Shown: one piece after another, positions 62,201 through 64,000 of the stretch | Position numbering within the stretch: the first letter of the stretch is position 1 | Layout: the number at the start of each line of letters is the position of its first letter | Assembly (NCBI RefSeq): GCF_003583405.1 | Contig: NZ_QXEC01000022.1 | Span: 1 to 64,000, forward strand | Direction of reading: 5' to 3' | Origin: Micromonospora radicis | GTDB taxonomy: Bacteria > Actinomycetota > Actinomycetes > Mycobacteriales > Micromonosporaceae | DNA: 64,000 nucleotides | Translations under genes and position numbers: made by a program | The notes under the pieces: generated by a model | What the model was told of the DNA's origin: nothing | The model's database searches: none | What the model saw: only the letters and a program-made list of their open reading frames with translations

Positions 62201-64000
62201 TGTTGACCTGGCTGTCCCGCTTCCGGCTCCACCGCGACCGCGACTCGAACGGCTGATCCGGGTCGACCACCAGATAGCCGTGCTTCTCCAGCTCCCGCTC
62301 GATCTCGTCGACGAGGTGGTCGATCAGCTGCGGATCGACCTCGACCATGCCCTTGCCGATGCCGCGCCCGGTGCGCGCGTGGTGCGGCACGGCGGCGGGT
62401 TCCTTCGTGGTGAACGTGGTCGGCGGTACCACCGGCGGCACCGTGCCGCGCGGGGGCGGTCGCTCGATGCCGTGCGAGACCGCGTCGGTGGTGGGTAGCC
62501 GGAGCATCGCGCGGCCGAGCACCGTACGCGGGCTGTGCGGCGGGCGCAGCCCGCGTTGCAGGTTGTGGCGTACCCGGACCGTCCAGGGCGTGCCCTCGGG
62601 GTGTCGGCTCAGCACGTTGCGACGCTGCCGCACGTGCACCGTCGCCTGGTGGTCGAAGTCCATCTTGTACGCGGTGGTGAAGCCGGCGTAGCGCGACACC
62701 AGCACCCACAGCCCGAGCCGGCCGGAGTTGTTGCCGTCCCGGTTGCTCCAGCTCCAGCGCAGGAACGGCGCCTTGACCGAGAACCGCACCCCGGGGATGT
62801 TCGCGTCGGCGAGGACGAAGTCCAGGCTCGGCTCGATGCTGGTGTCGTTGCTGACCGTCTGCCCGGCGGTGGTGCCGCTGATCGCCGTCCGGACCTCTTC
62901 GATGTGCGACTTGTCGTGCGGCTCGCTGACCGCCTCGCCGTACCCGCGGCGCCGGCTGTGGATCCGCACGTCGGCGGTGATCCGGCCGTGTTCGACCACG
63001 GTGAACTGGTAGCCCCGGTGCCGGTTGACCGCCTTGTCGAGGTGGGTGTCCAGGTTCGACACCCGCTGCCAGACGGCGGCCCGGATCGGGTGGCCGAGTG
63101 GAATCCGCCCCCGCACCGTCTCCAGTTGCCGCACGATGTCGTCGGCGAGCAGGTGCAGCCCGGTGAGGCCGGAGGCGTACAGCACCTTGGGCAGGCGGTT
63201 GGCCGCGTCGGCCGGGGCGGCACGTTGCGGGCGTTGCGCCGCCGCGATCTGCTGGGCCAGCCCGGGTGCACCGCGTTGCAGGTAGTTCTCCGGCATCGTC
63301 ACGGTGAGCCGCTCAGTCGCGTCGATGCGTTCGCCGGTGATGCCGTCCCAGGTCTGCTCGGCGCGGTCCCGCACCCGCAGGTGGTAGGTGGCGGCGGCCG
63401 ACATCAGCGTCCCGGGCGCGCGGGTGTCCTCCACCCGCCCGACCTCGGCGTCGCGCACCGTACCGGTGGAGCGCGAGATGAGGTTGCTCATGAACCGCAT
63501 GGCCACGCCCAACCGCACCGCGAGCAGGCCGACCGGTGACACGCCCACCGAGGCGCCGACCGAGAAGCCCCCGCTCGTGTACTGGGTGGGCATCGCGTGG
63601 CTCTCGCTGTGCGCACCGACCTGGAAGGTGCCGTGGATGGTCTCGGTGACCTTCACCTGGGCCGTGCGGCTCGCCGGATCCGGTTGGGCACCGGTCGCCG
63701 GAGGTTGCGGGTTGCCGTCCGGGCCCGTCGCCGGGGACTGCGGTGCCGGGCCGGGCGGGGCGGTCTCTCGGCGTGGATCCGTCGGTTCGAGCTGGACCAT
63801 CACCTCGATCCGGCCGAGGAAGACCACCAGGCCGTCCCCGACCAGGTGCCGATAGTTGTTGACCAGGTAGCCGGGGAGTTGGTCCCACGCCTGCGAGTCG
63901 TGCGCGACGCCGTGCTGGTCGGCGATCTCCCGCAGCCGGTCGGTCAACCGCCGCAGGTCGGGCAGGGTGTGCGCGGGCAGCCCGGCGGCGAACGCGATCG
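56235..64000 (-). CDS. Giant T7SS-type polymorphic protein ending in an OTU-like protease (partial)
   Basis: The reading frame is open to the window edge, so the N-terminus is missing; more than 2580 residues are present. The long repeat-rich body has no clear family. A Pro/Glu/His-rich linker (THEPxREP repeats, DNA about 57410-57580) and a QLTAA repeat follow. The C-terminal domain has WVEANGDCAFAAVLETL (OTU-type Cys, codon at 56763-56765) and VIVLVNEHYLPT (His). This is the OTU/papain-fold Cys-His pattern of polymorphic toxins. With the EccA-like gene 3' of it, export by a type VII system is likely; WXG-type partners lie outside the window, if present. Confidence 0.72.
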   Translation of the reverse strand, partial: IAFAAGLPAHTLPDLRRLTDRLREIADQHGVAHDSQAWDQLPGYLVNNYRHLVGDGLVVFLGRIEVMVQLEPTDPRRETAPPGPAPQSPATGPDGNPQPPATGAQPDPASRTAQVKVTETIHGTFQVGAHSESHAMPTQYTSGGFSVGASVGVSPVGLLAVRLGVAMRFMSNLISRSTGTVRDAEVGRVEDTRAPGTLMSAAATYHLRVRDRAEQTWDGITGERIDATERLTVTMPENYLQRGAPGLAQQIAAAQRPQRAAPADAANRLPKVLYASGLTGLHLLADDIVRQLETVRGRIPLGHPIRAAVWQRVSNLDTHLDKAVNRHRGYQFTVVEHGRITADVRIHSRRRGYGEAVSEPHDKSHIEEVRTAISGTTAGQTVSNDTSIEPSLDFVLADANIPGVRFSVKAPFLRWSWSNRDGNNSGRLGLWVLVSRYAGFTTAYKMDFDHQATVHVRQRRNVLSRHPEGTPWTVRVRHNLQRGLRPPHSPRTVLGRAMLRLPTTDAVSHGIERPPPRGTVPPVVPPTTFTTKEPAAVPHHARTGRGIGKGMVEVDPQLIDHLVDEIERELEKHGYLVVDPDQPFESRSRWSRKRDSQVNNGMLLRKLLSNASLESNYDGIHQDGLPITLRKRHTGWFTFYRVRTARVTIKAGPPQDRAADGTLRPAQDPTANPRLTKDKQIVNLEMGLDMAGSSAGGGKRIAGGVKARFLPTDRAKELQGAGVGIELDRGVSGNQSVNHVSNMPRLMEYQGELTEFEATSDYQVTIDYERLWSWRRFSRWTRPSYLGQRIRSTALARVVPAFNSNDAHDPAHRRALPGSPSTPPSVLEHAAVTYLDTTGLMSRGREAVGAMARPGGAADEEVSTFLDHAQVVAHLPEVVAGRYTTDALFDGQFWRDKFRTLSVQAQLGASEFVGATDDPYVLGLIKLSLTQAGTSSSRSHGFGVTPLDLGAGGDPQRSDVVGLSGSASHGMRWGRERGRAAKQTGGRELLELNFHRAYAFRAPINYSLMTGKTKRAKLFPNSDYLPREEQVTAEPMIYVLSEPDALEHYANGELPLDTDQLLDVLTRWSSGELKLSHRLMARVLNRWNGAAPTGDPLSALRADAARDLARSYAWSDLEMPAEVVADFHAGFGIPLRRDPAATPRSLGVPDYLRPGSGQISLGHTGVHSLTFDQGRELSDLVADAVQAFEPGLLGKTHRDLPKAEEPRLRRWWHRAPQVLPFVGRLQGGIDAIQATFDGGRAKPLLEQMLDPEGVTLSFANPHSWIAQDMIEVKVTARLTSTPEFRDYVPESGLETYRHRYVERQESSRGQFGRGTALGFKSTMDDRPAEEPTLEEQRGDNDVKFTGGPGVRWADGVSRGRTATEQFTYESTVYDWGDHYRAEAQVAITVEVRRVKLGGRRPTNWLTGKLDRLGVRTGLRPRMLGVTHTAGTTGTVTLKVPKSVAEATPANPPSGLRGSISPQQMPPDVFVDAVQLHGAHDASRNLLGALFSRPVKWDRWWPSRWPTRRGYHTSPAMRALATRDMLAANLVPALAPEGVPIAEGVFLPGHSSRRADIRLRGRLEDLVAVAELENTGTGRYVKYQQGVSASTTHSTPYVTASGSAGGPVRVAVADDTSPGEPYGAHRTEGDTDNSRQAPRSHTDNTADAYRRENHVKQQGPAVLVRMRGRYWLEGDKHIVHKLRSTSQGRRRVSDEFTGDVYVVMFKADYEAMVARQRRDELGRPTPRIGRQGSPRVDLSALLHQIPATVTGAAVPSGRADVAVREHLRAAARGLRVGENDALVAEVDPAVQARRLAEVLDTWAGRHLTPRQIAAAHDRHRRNPTGPDLYTRLVDEVNAGRPDDQRLEPPLLARLHRDPLETARALARELRAPVELRQPGADGGRGRRYAVDRDGWYVELRPTPGSQRLTAAEEAVNRLPRPLLDEAAELGIGRDELVALSDGGRVLLSPAVETLVKARREATAAESPAPLTDAQAAVLAAGGLRALAPTTGRNAWLAALIAAAREQLNPSPAVRQVGLSTVDDLRRTVGQRRGLADDAPLPSRAAIAATLGIQVRTVDADGSITEAGDRGGPAAPPPLTVLAVATGRFRPTAPAPVVAAPKAPPPPSKSVLSPDHRPTGPDRTTPTPPPPPPHRSVPDPEHEATDEPVREAPHVPTHEPEREPVREPTHEPTHVPSHEPVREPSHGRVRESQHQPVPASQQTAELLAAASVPATPRRLSLTLEGPTPPAPARSSGALPVRAPADRQTVEGPAVEAPAQLTAAQLTAAQLTAAQLTAAQLTAAPASAPLSRSLAGLELERQRDRLEQQLRDYVADHPNRAARLRTIELHTAVPAAQSVVTTSESISVLRRLLETYQAEDRPQRPSVLRLAGSPDWWHQGDRNRPGEVYAPNEGQQDWLTVHDRTVGWVEANGDCAFAAVLETLTAERVGTAATLVANAAGVTPPGSLTDAAALRDFLALLLEQARTNPDVHHELGLTDWGVVLDAEPGQLDVATFASELRRHGSYGDEAGLHFANLIGQFLRWGRRLGRDAGHDLDVDFEVLTGNPLDSGRLSDPEMNVIVLVNEHYLPTRRREVGASAGPDRQGGGAG
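57156..57230. repeat. Five exact 15-bp tandem repeats in the giant gene
   Basis: Units of CGCCGCGGTCAGCTG at 57156-57170, 57171-57185, 57186-57200, 57201-57215 and 57216-57230. On the coding strand they give QLTAA five times just before the C-terminal toxin region. They are in frame and exact, so recently expanded. Confidence 0.95.

Overview
The window is about 73 % G+C by eye, with GTG/ATG starts, dense genes and many short overlaps. It reads as chromosomal DNA of a filamentous actinobacterium, most likely Micromonosporaceae (Micromonospora or a close relative). Supporting evidence: a tmsA/tmsB pair for 10-methyl (tuberculostearic-type) fatty acids, an F420-type split-barrel protein, an actinobacterial LPMO, a fused ECF sigma/GH128 protein and a T7SS-type toxin cassette. 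No rRNA, tRNA, CRISPR array, IS element or phage gene was found.

Layout. 1-308: tandem repeats around a perfect 28-bp inverted repeat. 309-6328 (minus): a large ATPase regulator without a visible HTH, an SF1-like helicase/ATPase, a truncated-globin-like protein without its proximal histidine, and a DUF6879-like protein. 6490-6810: a GYD protein. 6811-8110: decayed remains of an XRE regulator, a small basic protein and a flavoprotein. 8180-19124: two paralogous PH-like/TM/Cys-rich proteins flank a dead S8 peptidase, a 1.1-kb gene-free stretch, a secreted zinc protease, an F420-type enzyme, a broken PH protein, a Bcr/CflA exporter with divergent marR, and a VOC protein. 19427-23626: an orphan anti-sigma-like protein, a monooxygenase-like protein, a TipA-type MerR regulator and a GGDEF/EAL protein.

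23850-26647: a two-gene operon with an unknown protein and a Cas4/RecB-like Fe-S nuclease carrying an in-frame VNTR; a second copy of the palindrome at window start lies just upstream. 26959-30068: an SRPBCC remnant and tmsB-tmsA. 30170-46149: metabolic and regulatory genes (ricin-lectin protein, MFS, GlxA-type regulator, VWA + MoxR-like AAA pair, TetR/GNAT, aldo/keto reductase, membrane-tethered LPMO, AraC/SDR, ALDH, MmyB-type regulator, V8-like protease).

46256-64000: a coupled leader ORF, the ECF-sigma/zinc-finger/TM/GH128 fusion, a LuxR-type LAL regulator, and a minus-strand cassette of a giant protein (running off the window) ending in an OTU-like cysteine-protease domain, a proline-rich ART-like protein, and a beta-helix protein with two EccA/CbbX-type AAA+ modules.

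The two most interesting themes are (i) a possible helicase + unknown partner + Fe-S nuclease set split across 18 kb, and (ii) the T7SS-type toxin/AAA cassette. Decayed genes are also unusually common for one window.
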